Assembly (NCBI GenBank): GCA_965278985.1
Contig: OZ257131.1
Location: 4,774,001-4,838,000, forward strand
Direction: 5' to 3'
DNA from: CAISIP01 sp965278985
GTDB lineage: Bacteria; Pseudomonadota; Gammaproteobacteria; Burkholderiales; Burkholderiaceae_C
DNA length: 64,000 nt
Shown here: piece after piece, positions 54,081 through 62,455 of the stretch
How positions within the stretch are numbered: position 1 is the first letter of the stretch
Layout: each line of letters starts with the position of its first letter
Program-made: the position numbers and the translations under genes
Notes under the pieces: model-generated
What the model was told of the DNA's origin: nothing
The model's database searches: none
Seen by the model: the letters and a program-made list of their open reading frames with translations, nothing else

Positions 54081-56480
54081 TCACTTCCTGAACGCCATCA
54101 CCGCCTGGTTGCGCAGCGTGCGCAGCAGCGCCAGCTCTCGCTCGTCCAGGCGCAGGCTGTTCTTCTGCGCCAGGTCGCCATAGATGAGCCCGAATGGCCG
54201 GCCCTGCATCTGCAAGGGCAGCAGCAGGAAGGACGAGGCCTGCACCTGTTGCTGGAACCACGGCGGCAGGCGGTCGGCCACGCGGGGCTCGTGGGCGTCG
54301 TTGATCAGCGTGTCCAGGCCGCGCACGCACACCGAGCCCAGGAAATCCGTGGTGCCGGGACGGATCGGGATGCTGAACTGGCGCACCACGCGTTCCACGC
54401 CGCTGCCCAGCCCGAAGCGGCCGGTCAGCGTCTCGGTCTTGGGGTCGCGCATGCAGAACACCAGGTAGCGCAGGTGCAGCGCGCGCAACATGGTCTCCAG
54501 GATCATGCGCAGCACGTCGTTGAGCTTGTGCTCCTCGACCAGCACCTGCGTGATGTCCTGGATACCCGCCGCGAGGATCTGCATGCGGCGTGCGGAGGCG
54601 TCCTGCGAGGCGCTGTCCACCGGAGCCTTCACGGCCTGCAGCTCCAGCGCCGCCAGGCTGTCGGCCGGCTTGGGGGGCAGGGGCTTCTTGCCGGCCGCGC
54701 CGAATTCGCCCGGCGCCAGCAGCATCCGCGCGGCGGGCGAACCCGGGGCGACCTGCAGTTGCATGGCGGCCACCATGTCGATGAATTTCGCGCGGGCGGC
54801 ATGCACGGCCTTCGTCACGTCGGCGGGCTTCAGGCCCAGCACCTTGGCATGGCGGCTGGTGAACTGTTCCTGGTGGTGCTCCAGTTCGCGGGGGTCGGAG
54901 CGCAGCACCAGGTCGGCGATGCCGTTGGCGACGAAGGCCAGCCACCGTTGGCGCTCCGCGGGCTCCGGTGGCAGGTGCCCGGGCGGTGCGCCCAACGGCT
55001 TGTGCAGCGCATGCTGGATGCTCTCGGGCAGCGCCCAGCTGCGGGCCACGCCGGCACCCAGTTCCTCGAAACCCAGCCCCAGCACGCTGGTGGCAGCGGC
55101 CTCTTCGGCCATCGGCGGCGTGCCGGACATCAGGCCACGGATGTTGCGCGCCTCTTCGGGAAAGTAGAAGCCCGTGAGCAACCGCCCGAGATTCTGGAAC
55201 ATCGAGATGATGAAGGCCTCTTCCACCTCGTGCGCGACAGGACAGAGCTCACCCCCCACCACCCCCGCCATCAGGCAGCGCAGGAACTCTTCCTTCAGCA
55301 GGTCGGCGTGGCTGCGGTCGCGCATGTGCTCCAGCAGCACCAGGCTCAGCGACAGGTTGCGGATGCCGTTGAGCCCCACCAGGCTCACGGCGCGCGAGAC
55401 GGTGCGGATGCCGTCACCGGCACGCGCATAGTGCGCCGAGTTGACCAGGCGCAGCAGCTTGTTGGTCAGCGCCACGTCCTTGAGGATCTCGTTGGTGATG
55501 CTGCCGATGCTCTCGGACTCGGAGCTGGTCAGCTCCTGGATGCGCACCACCGCGTCGGACATGGCGGGAAAGTCGCTCTTGTGGCGCATGCGCTTGAGCA
55601 GCGCCTGCAGCACGGCGTTCTCCGAGTCCGCGCCGTCCTCGTCCGTCTCGTCCTGGGCGGCGTTGAAGTGGCCAGCCGGCTTGTCCAGCCACTGCTGCAG
55701 GTCGTCGCGCAGCGCCTGGGCGCCGGGCTGGCGCTGCGCCGGGTCGCGCGACAGCGCCTGCCGCAGGATCGCGCGCAGCCCGCCGTCCGCGTCGGGGCCC
55801 AAGGCTTCGGGCACGGCCAGTTGCTCGTGCACCAGGCGGTAGCGTGTCTGGTCGGCATCGGCCATGTCCAGCAACGGCGTGCCGGTCAGCATCTGGACCA
55901 GCAGCAGGCCGGTGGCGAAGACATCCCCGGCGGCCGTGGCCGGCTGGCCCTGTGCCACCTCGGGCGAGAGGCAGGGCTCGGCGGCACCGGGGAGCGGCGG
56001 CAACGCGAAATCCATCACCACGGCGCGTTCACCGCTGTCGACCAGCACGTTGGAGGCGCGCAGGTCCTGGTGCCAGGCGCGCAGGGCATGTGCCGCCACC
56101 AGGGCGTCCAGCACGTCGCAGCACAGGCTCACGGCCTTGCGCGCGGGCAGGGCGCCCTTGGCGGCCAGGCGCTGGTCCAGTGTCTGGCCCGGCACGAAGG
56201 CGCGCACCAGGCAGGGCTGGGTGCCTACCAGGTCCGCCTCCAGCACGGGCAGGATGCGCGGATGGGCCAGGCGCGCCTGGTTGCGGGCCTGTGCCAGCCA
56301 GCGGGCCAGCTGGTTCGGATCCACTTCGCCCTGCAGCGTGGGCAGCTTCAGCGTGACGTCCTGCTGCGCGCGCGGGTCGTGCGCCCGCCAGACCACCGCC
56401 CCGGCGCTCTCGCCCAGCCGTTCGCGCAGTTCGAAACGGCCGAGGTACGTGGCGGGGACGGCGGTGGAAGAGGCGGACAT
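54081..56480 (-). CDS. kinase-like / HDOD / GAF fusion signalling protein
   Basis: 799 residues from ATG 56480 (ATG 56507 is also possible). Residues about 13-270 are protein-kinase-like: Lys45 and the HQDLRASN catalytic loop (Asp139, Asn144) remain. The DFG motif reads DFA (157-159), HRD reads HQD, and the glycine loop (GESAGAV) keeps one canonical Gly, which suggests a weak kinase or pseudokinase. Residues about 295-510 form an HDOD domain (LLKRMRHKSDFPAMSDAVVRI, ILKDVALTNKLLRLVNSAHY, SLVGLNGIRNLSLSL). From about 630 to 799 is a GAF-like domain (RFGLGSGVERVVRQFSIP, ASSFLLLPLQMQGRPFGLIYGD). Target and signal unknown. Confidence 0.88.
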   Translation of the reverse strand: MSASSTAVPATYLGRFELRERLGESAGAVVWRAHDPRAQQDVTLKLPTLQGEVDPNQLARWLAQARNQARLAHPRILPVLEADLVGTQPCLVRAFVPGQTLDQRLAAKGALPARKAVSLCCDVLDALVAAHALRAWHQDLRASNVLVDSGERAVVMDFALPPLPGAAEPCLSPEVAQGQPATAAGDVFATGLLLVQMLTGTPLLDMADADQTRYRLVHEQLAVPEALGPDADGGLRAILRQALSRDPAQRQPGAQALRDDLQQWLDKPAGHFNAAQDETDEDGADSENAVLQALLKRMRHKSDFPAMSDAVVRIQELTSSESESIGSITNEILKDVALTNKLLRLVNSAHYARAGDGIRTVSRAVSLVGLNGIRNLSLSLVLLEHMRDRSHADLLKEEFLRCLMAGVVGGELCPVAHEVEEAFIISMFQNLGRLLTGFYFPEEARNIRGLMSGTPPMAEEAAATSVLGLGFEELGAGVARSWALPESIQHALHKPLGAPPGHLPPEPAERQRWLAFVANGIADLVLRSDPRELEHHQEQFTSRHAKVLGLKPADVTKAVHAARAKFIDMVAAMQLQVAPGSPAARMLLAPGEFGAAGKKPLPPKPADSLAALELQAVKAPVDSASQDASARRMQILAAGIQDITQVLVEEHKLNDVLRMILETMLRALHLRYLVFCMRDPKTETLTGRFGLGSGVERVVRQFSIPIRPGTTDFLGSVCVRGLDTLINDAHEPRVADRLPPWFQQQVQASSFLLLPLQMQGRPFGLIYGDLAQKNSLRLDERELALLRTLRNQAVMAFRK

Positions 56481-56704
56481 GGGGTCGTGGGCGGTGCGAT
56501 CACCCATACGGCGGAGGGAAAGATCGGCAGTATGACACCGCCACGAAGGGCCTGGAAGGCGGTGCGGGGTCGCCATCGAGGGGGTCGAACGGAACCCTGC
56601 GGCCGGATATTTCACTGCAATGAAACAACCTCCACCTTTCCCCCGCTGCGCGAGGTCCGCTGTCCCCCGAGGGGTGCGTCAGCGGCTCCGCACGGCCGGG
56701 GGCC

Positions 56705-56728
56705 ACTGACATGTCAGTGCTACCATCA
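56705..56728 (+). promoter_or_regulatory. palindromic operator candidate upstream of the aldose dehydrogenase gene
   Basis: Second copy of the element at 38694-38717: the 14-bp palindrome ACTGACATGTCAGT (56705-56718) is identical and extends here to 16 bp with flanking C and G. The following bases match at 7 of 10 positions. It ends 27 bases before ATG 56756. TGCTACCAT at 56718-56726 could act as an extended -10. Confidence 0.7.
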
Positions 56729-56755
56729 CCGTACCTGCACTCTCGGGTCCCGCGC

Positions 56756-57754
56756 ATGATCTTTCCCTCCACCGGCGATGGCCTGGCCTTGGGCCTGGGG
56801 GGCGCCCCGCTGGGCAACCTGTTTGCCGCGCTGCCCGAAGCGCAGGCGCAGGCCCTGTTGCAGGATGCGTTGCGCAGCGGCTGCCGCGTCTTCGACACCG
56901 CCCCCCACTATGGCAATGGCCTGAGCGAGCACCGCCTGGGCGCGGCCTTGCGCGGCGTGCCGCGCGACGACGTCGTGGTGTCCACCAAGGTCGGGCGCCT
57001 GCTGCACCCCCGCACCGATGCGCCGCGTGCGCAGAACGGCTATGTGGAGGTGCTGCCCTTCGTGCAGTCCTGGGATTTCTCGGCGGCCGGCGTGCGGCGC
57101 AGCGTGGAGGACAGCCTGCAGCGCCTGGGCCTGGCGCGTCTGGACGTGGTCTACGTGCACGATTGCGATGCCTCGGTGCATGGCGTCGACTACCCGCGCG
57201 TGCTGGCCCAGGTCGTCCACGAAGCATTGCCCGAGCTGCGGCGCCTGCGCGATGCGGGCCTGCTGCGCCACATCGGCCTGGGTGTCAACGACGTGGCCGT
57301 GTGCCTGGACGTGCTGGCGCAGGCCGAGCTGGACTGCCTGATGCTGGCGGGGCGCTACAGCCTCATCGACCACAGTGCCCTGCCAGCGCTGCTGTCGCTG
57401 TGTGCGCAGCGCGGCGTGCGCATCGCGCTGGGGGGTGTCTTCAACTCCGGCATCCTGGCCACGGGCGTGCGGCATTCCGGCGAACTGCGCTTCAACTACG
57501 CACCGGCCGCTGCGCACCGGGTACAGCAGGTCGCCCGCATCGAGGCCCTCTGCGAGGCGCACGGCGTGCCGTTGCGCGCAGCCGCATTGCAGTTCCCCTT
57601 GGCGCATCCTGCGGTGGAGATCGTGATGCTGGGCGCCACCGACACCACGCAGTGGGAGGACGCACGGCGCATGGTGGCGCACCCCATTGCGCCGGCCTTC
57701 TGGGCCGGCCTGCGCGCCGAAGGCCTGCTGCCTGCCGACGCGCCCACGCCATGA
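56756..57754 (+). CDS. aldo/keto reductase, D-threo-aldose/L-fucose 1-dehydrogenase type
   Basis: 332 residues from ATG 56756. The AKR barrel has the catalytic Asp and Tyr in FDTAPHYGNGLSEHRLG, the Lys in VVVSTKVGRLL and the His in LDVVYVHDCD. The ALGGVFNSGILATG and NYAPA segments are typical of the subgroup that oxidises L-fucose or D-arabinose to the lactone with NAD(P)+. The lactonase-type gene overlaps its stop (ATGA). The shared cis-element with the fucU operon supports L-fucose or a like sugar as substrate. Confidence 0.88.
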   Translation: MIFPSTGDGLALGLGGAPLGNLFAALPEAQAQALLQDALRSGCRVFDTAPHYGNGLSEHRLGAALRGVPRDDVVVSTKVGRLLHPRTDAPRAQNGYVEVLPFVQSWDFSAAGVRRSVEDSLQRLGLARLDVVYVHDCDASVHGVDYPRVLAQVVHEALPELRRLRDAGLLRHIGLGVNDVAVCLDVLAQAELDCLMLAGRYSLIDHSALPALLSLCAQRGVRIALGGVFNSGILATGVRHSGELRFNYAPAAAHRVQQVARIEALCEAHGVPLRAAALQFPLAHPAVEIVMLGATDTTQWEDARRMVAHPIAPAFWAGLRAEGLLPADAPTP

Positions 57755-58563
57755 TCGACGCGCACTTCCACATCTGGCGGCCCGCGCGCGGCGACTACGG
57801 CTGGCTCACGCCCGCACTCGGCGCGTTGTACCGCGATGTGGCGCTCGACGACTGGCGCGCCGTGGCACAGCCCTGCGGCATCACGGCCGGCGTGATGGTG
57901 CAGGCCGCGCCCACCGAGGCCGAGACCGCGTTCCTGCTGCAACAGGCAGCCGACGCGCCCGACGTGCTGGCCGTGGTGGGCTGGGTGGACCTGCTGGCAT
58001 CCGATGCGCCGGACCGCATCGCGGCGCTGGCCACGCAGCCCAAACTCAAGGGCCTGCGGCCCATGCTGCAGGACATCGCCGATCCGGACTGGATCCTGCA
58101 GCCGGCGCTGGAGCCCGCGCTGCGCGCGCTGGAAGCCAGCGGCCTGGCCTTCGATGCGCTGGTGCGCAGCGTGCACCTGCCGCGCATCACCGAACTGGCC
58201 CGGCGCTACCCGCGCCTGCGCATCGTGGTCGACCACGGCGCCAAGCCGGACATCGCGCAGGGCGAATGGGAGGGCTGGCACGACGGCCTGCAGCAACTGG
58301 CTTGCGCGCCGCAGGTCTTCTGCAAGCTCTCGGGCCTGTGGACGGAGGCCGCTCCGGGCGCGGATGTGGCGGTGCTTGCACCCTACCGCGACGCCGTATT
58401 GCAGGCCTTCGGTTCCGAGCGCACGCTGTGGGGCAGCGACTGGCCCGTGCTCGAACTCGCTGGCGAGTACGTCGCATGGCACGCCGCAGCGCGCCGTGAT
58501 GCACCCTTGCCACCATGGGCCGCATGCACGGACGCGGCAGCGCGGCGGGCCTACCGCCTCTAG
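57751..58563 (+). CDS. amidohydrolase, L-fuconolactonase-like
   Basis: 270 residues from ATG 57751. Amidohydrolase_2 family: metal-binding MIDAHFHIWRP, IVVDHGAKPDI and the C-terminal LWGSDWPVLEL with the catalytic Asp. Members close to this one hydrolyse sugar-acid lactones. Being coupled to the aldose dehydrogenase gene, it should open the lactone produced there to the aldonate, for example L-fuconate. Confidence 0.87.
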   Translation: MIDAHFHIWRPARGDYGWLTPALGALYRDVALDDWRAVAQPCGITAGVMVQAAPTEAETAFLLQQAADAPDVLAVVGWVDLLASDAPDRIAALATQPKLKGLRPMLQDIADPDWILQPALEPALRALEASGLAFDALVRSVHLPRITELARRYPRLRIVVDHGAKPDIAQGEWEGWHDGLQQLACAPQVFCKLSGLWTEAAPGADVAVLAPYRDAVLQAFGSERTLWGSDWPVLELAGEYVAWHAAARRDAPLPPWAACTDAAARRAYRL

Positions 58564-58573
58564 CGACGCGGCA

Positions 58574-59230
58574 TCAGAACCGGTACTTCAACCCCACCGT
58601 CACGGTGTCGAGGTTGCTGCGTCCGGTGCTGGTGGCGTCGCCCAGGTGTTGGTACCGGTCCCAGCCCACCAGCGCGTCCATCTTCGGCGTGAGCTTGTAC
58701 GACACGCCCGCGCCCACGGTGAGCGCCGCACGGTTCTTGTCCTGCGACACGGCATAGGTGCTGCCGGTGCCGGTGAAGCTGGTGTCGGCGAAGAACACGC
58801 CGCCCTTGCCGTAGACGGAGAAGTCGTTGTTCAGCGGCAGCGTGCCCACCGCAGACAGGTTCCAACCGTCGGTACGCCACCGGCCACTCACGGTGTCGGC
58901 GGTGGGTGAGGTCACGTTGGCGTTGTACTTGTAGCGTCCGAGGTTCTGGTAGCCGCCTTCGATGGCGAAGTTGGGGTTGATCTGGTAGCCCAGCGACAGG
59001 CCCAGCACGCCACGCGTGTTGTCCTGCGAGACGCTGCCACCCAGCCCGGACGCCGACAGGCCGGCCGCGCCGGTGGATTCGGTGGTGTGGCCCGCGCCGA
59101 GGTTGACGGTGCCGTACCAGGGGGAGGTGGCTGCGGTCTGGGCCTGCGCAATTCCGGTGCCGCCGAGCGCGGCGATTGCGGCTGCGAGAGGGACCACGGC
59201 CCGTGCCCACACATTGCTCTGGATGCTCAT
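58574..59230 (-). CDS. outer-membrane beta-barrel protein (OmpA/OmpW-like small porin)
   Basis: 218 residues from ATG 59230. Signal peptide MSIQSNVWARAVVPLAAAIAALGGTG, cleaved after AQA. The mature protein is made of alternating amphipathic strands (GVLGLSLGYQINPNFAIEGGY, AALTVGAGVSYKLTPKMDALVGWDRY) and ends in VGLKYRF, the C-terminal Phe recognised by the Bam complex. An eight-stranded barrel fits the length. It is convergent with the lactonase gene, 10 bases between stops. Confidence 0.87.
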   Translation of the reverse strand: MSIQSNVWARAVVPLAAAIAALGGTGIAQAQTAATSPWYGTVNLGAGHTTESTGAAGLSASGLGGSVSQDNTRGVLGLSLGYQINPNFAIEGGYQNLGRYKYNANVTSPTADTVSGRWRTDGWNLSAVGTLPLNNDFSVYGKGGVFFADTSFTGTGSTYAVSQDKNRAALTVGAGVSYKLTPKMDALVGWDRYQHLGDATSTGRSNLDTVTVGLKYRF

Positions 59231-59378
59231 GACTGACTGACTTTCTTGAATGCGACCATGTGGATCGCCAAGCCATGCTAGGAGCGGCTGCCGGTACGGA
59301 TGTGGCTGCCCGGCAAAGAGCGCGTGAAGTGTGTAAGCAACAGGTTGTTGCTGCGACCTGCTCGCCTCGCGGCACGCG

Positions 59379-60307
59379 TCAGAGGAACGCGCGTGTGAAC
59401 ACCTGTTGCGGCGTCGGCCGGTGTGGCCAGGCCTTGGTGCTGCCCAGGTGTTCAATGGCCAGCGTCAGGCGGCCGTCATCGGCATCACCGACGGGCCGCA
59501 AGCTGCCGTCGGAGGCCGGCATGTCGCCCTGCAGGGTTCCGCGCCAGCGTTCCAATTCCACCGCCCGGTCCAGTTGCGGGCAGCGTGCGAGCACGGCATC
59601 GATGGCCTCGTCAGGCGCGGCCTGTGCGGCCAGCACGCCTTCGCGCGCACATCGCACCAGAGTCCGCACAGCCTCCGGCTGCGTGTGCATCACATGCGAC
59701 GCCACCATCAGCGCACTGCCATACAGCCAGGGGCACTGCGTGCGAAAGGGTAAAAAGCGCAGCGCCGTGGCCGCTGCTGCCCGATGCCGGCCAGGGCCGC
59801 GGTATGCGTGGTGGTGTAGCCGAACACGCCATCGGCCTCGCCGGCCAGCATCTGGCGCAGCAGCTCCGCCATCGGGGCATCTACTGTGCGGATGTGCACC
59901 GCATCGGCTGCGAGGCCGCAGGCCGCCGCATAGGCAGGGAAGGTCTGCAGGGCCACGTCGCTGGCGTGGCCGATCAGCCGGCGCCCGGCCAGGTCGGAAG
60001 GGGCATGGATCGGGCCGCCCCGGGCCACCGAGATCACCGATGGCGCCCGTTGGTGCACGATGTACACGGCCAACGCGGCATCGCGCTGCGGATCCTGCGC
60101 CACGGTCTCGATCAGCGCGTTCAGGTCGCCGTAGGCGGCGTCGAAGCCCTCGTTGCACAGGCGCGGGGCCGCGGTGTAGGCGCCGCGCCCCTCGGTGAAC
60201 ACGATGTCCAGCCCCGCGTCGCGGAAGAGGCCGCGCGCATCGGCCAGCGCCAGGAAGGCGTTGGCGCCGGTGAAGGGCGAGTTGAGCAGCAGGCGGATGC
60301 GGGTCAT
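59379..60307 (-). pseudogene. NMT1/THI5-like solute-binding protein gene, frameshifted
   Basis: From ATG 60307 the frame gives a typical NMT1-like binding protein (TRIRLLLNSPFTGANAFLALADARG, AAYGDLNALIETVA, GEADGVFGYTTTHTAALAGIG). It leaves register near 59775-59785. The rest (TALRFLPFRTQCPWLYGSAL to VFTRAFL, ending at 59379) continues in another minus-strand frame. The intact neighbour at 60323-61288 shows that the two pieces belong together (its RFLNFVDHVPDLYANCLMVS aligns across the break). A one-base indel in a GCAGCAGCGG run is the likely cause, unless it is a read error. No signal peptide is evident. Confidence 0.82.
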
Positions 60308-60322
60308 GGCGTCAACCAATGT

Positions 60323-61288
60323 TCAACGCGCCAGGCTGGTGACGCGCTGCGCCATGGGCGGCAGGAAGGCGTGCGAGAACACCTCCTCCACCCCCGGCGT
60401 GCGTGGCCAGCCGCAAGTGCGCGCCAGCAGCGCCAGGCCTCGCGCCAGGCGCTGGTCGTCGACGTCGCCGATGCCGATGCGTGCGCCCTCGGGGTCGGCC
60501 ATCTCCGCGGCCAGGGTGCCCAGCAGCCGCCGGTGCTGGATGCCGGCATGGATGGACGGCGCCGCACGCAGCAATGCCGCAATGCCCGCGTCGGGATCGG
60601 CCGCCGTGTCCGCCACACCGCGGTTGAGCGCGTGCACCAGGCCGCGCACCTGCTCCGGCGCGCGCTGCGCCAGGCTCTGCGACACCATCAGGCAGTTGGC
60701 GTACAAGTCCGGCACATGGTCCACGAAGTTCAGGAAGCGCAGGGACGCAGGGTCCACTTCCAGCGGCGCCACGGCGGCGAGGATGGTGTTGACGAAACCG
60801 AAGACACCGTCCACCTGGCCCGGCAGCAGCAGGTCGCGCACCTGCGCGCCCAGCGACAGCGATGAGGGCGTGATGCGGACCTGCGCAGAGTCGATGCCTA
60901 CCGCATCCGCGAGCGCCGGGAACAGCAGCAGCGCCGCGTCGTGTGCGTGGCCCGAAAGGTGGCTGCCGGCCAGGTCGCTGGCGCTGTGCAACCGGCCATC
61001 GGCACGCACCGCGATCGTGAAGGGCGGTGCGTTGAACATCGCGTACACGCCCAGCGCCGCGGCCTCGGGCTCGGCCGCCACGCGGGCGGCCAGCGCGCCG
61101 AGGTCGCCATAACCCACGTCGAAGCCATCGCGGCCGATCAACGGCACCACGGCGGCCGCACCTTCGCCGCCCACGAACTCCAGCACCAGTCCGGCCTCGC
61201 GGAAATAGCCGCGCTCCTGGGCCAGCACGAAGGGGGCATGCGGGCCGCTGAGGCCGGAGTTCAGCAACACGCGCAGGGCAGTGGTCAC
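60323..61288 (-). CDS. NMT1/THI5-like ABC substrate-binding protein
   Basis: About 321 residues, GTG start near 61288. The fold is marked by LRVLLNSGLSGPHAPFVLAQ, GYFREAGLVLEFV, GYGDLGALAARV, PSSLSLGAQVRDLLLPGQVDGVFGF and VFSHAFLPP. No classic signal peptide is seen, so export would need another route or a further upstream start. It lies 17 bases after the Bug gene and is followed by its own frameshifted paralogue. No permease or ATPase gene is in the window. Confidence 0.85.
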   Translation of the reverse strand: MTTALRVLLNSGLSGPHAPFVLAQERGYFREAGLVLEFVGGEGAAAVVPLIGRDGFDVGYGDLGALAARVAAEPEAAALGVYAMFNAPPFTIAVRADGRLHSASDLAGSHLSGHAHDAALLLFPALADAVGIDSAQVRITPSSLSLGAQVRDLLLPGQVDGVFGFVNTILAAVAPLEVDPASLRFLNFVDHVPDLYANCLMVSQSLAQRAPEQVRGLVHALNRGVADTAADPDAGIAALLRAAPSIHAGIQHRRLLGTLAAEMADPEGARIGIGDVDDQRLARGLALLARTCGWPRTPGVEEVFSHAFLPPMAQRVTSLAR

Positions 61289-61304
61289 TGCGGAATCCGC
61301 TGCA

Positions 61305-62294
61305 TCATTGCCCCGCCACGCCCGCCGCCACGATCTGCGGCCGCCACACGTCGATCTGCGCGGCCACATAGGCGTTGAAGGCGGCGCTGGTCATGGGTTG
61401 GTAGAACACACCGTAGACGGCCAGCTTGTCCAGCACATCCTTGCGCTGCAGCAGCGGCGCCAGCATGGCCTGCAGGCGGCCGGTGATGGCCGGTGGCAGG
61501 TTGGCCGGGCCGCTCAGGCCGTGCCAGTTCTCCACCGTCATGTCGAAGCCCTGCTCGCGGAAGGTGGGGATCTCGGGCAGCGGGGGCAGCCGCTCGGCGC
61601 TGGCCGTGCCCAGCGGCACCATGGTGCCGGCCTTGATGAAGGCCAGGTTGCCCAGCACGCCTTCGAACTGCATGTCCACCACGCCGGCCAGCAGGTCCTG
61701 GCGCAAGGGGGCGGCACCCTTGTAGGGCACATGCAGCAGGTCCACGCCGGCGATGCGCTTGAAGGTTTCGCCCACGATGTGGCCGATGGAGCCGGTGCCG
61801 CTGGAGCCGAAGGTGAGCTTGCCGGGATTGGCCTTGGCCTTGGCGACCAGTTCCTTCAGGTTCTTGACGCCCACCTTGGGGTTGGCCACGCAGCCGCCGT
61901 AGGTGGAGCCCAGGTAGGCGATGTGCGTGAAGTCCTTGACCGCGTCGTAGTTGACGGTCTTGAACTGCGTGGGCGCGATCGTGAAGGGCGCGTTGTTGGA
62001 GATCATGAAGGTGTAGCCGTCGGGCGCCTCCTTCTTCAGGGCCTCGGCGGCGATCATGCCGCCCGCACCGGGCTTGTTCTCGATCACGAAGGGCTGGCCC
62101 AGCTGCTCGGACCAGAAGGGTGCCAGCGTGCGGCCCACGAAGTCGCTGGAGCCCCCTGGCGGGAAGGAGATCAGCACCTTCACGGGGCGTGCGGGCCACG
62201 CAGGGGCCTGGGCGCGGACCAGTCCGGTGCCAAGGCCCGCGCCCGTGGCTGCAAGACCCGCGAGCAAGCCGCGGCGGGTGGGGATGTAGGGCAT
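61305..62294 (-). CDS. Bug-family (TctC-like) periplasmic solute-binding protein
   Basis: 329 residues from ATG 62294. Twin-arginine-like signal (IPTRRGLLAGLAATGAG, cleaved near VRAQ), then the Bug motifs VLISFPPGGSSDFVGR, ENKPGAGGMIAAE, FGSSGTGSIGH and VPYKGAAPLRQDLL. It heads a set of three binding-protein genes with no membrane components and is divergent from the M20 peptidase gene, whose start is 161 bases away. The ligand is unknown. Confidence 0.92.
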   Translation of the reverse strand: MPYIPTRRGLLAGLAATGAGLGTGLVRAQAPAWPARPVKVLISFPPGGSSDFVGRTLAPFWSEQLGQPFVIENKPGAGGMIAAEALKKEAPDGYTFMISNNAPFTIAPTQFKTVNYDAVKDFTHIAYLGSTYGGCVANPKVGVKNLKELVAKAKANPGKLTFGSSGTGSIGHIVGETFKRIAGVDLLHVPYKGAAPLRQDLLAGVVDMQFEGVLGNLAFIKAGTMVPLGTASAERLPPLPEIPTFREQGFDMTVENWHGLSGPANLPPAITGRLQAMLAPLLQRKDVLDKLAVYGVFYQPMTSAAFNAYVAAQIDVWRPQIVAAGVAGQ

Positions 62295-62455
62295 GTCGTG
62301 CGCTCCGGGAGATGCCGTCGCCGGCGGATGCGAAGGCATGCCGCAATTCGCATGCCAGTGCGAAGCGGCTTTTCCGGCGATCCACAGAGGCCCGCAACCG
62401 TGCTGCCTGGGGGCGAAATTGTTAGGATGACGGCACTCCACCCCCGAGGTCTGCC

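Noticed and set aside
53913..56759. 948-codon open frame on the plus strand
   Set aside because: Mostly antisense to the kinase-HDOD-GAF gene. Only its first 35 codons or so, outside that gene, show possible YgjP-like sequence, reported separately as a fragment.
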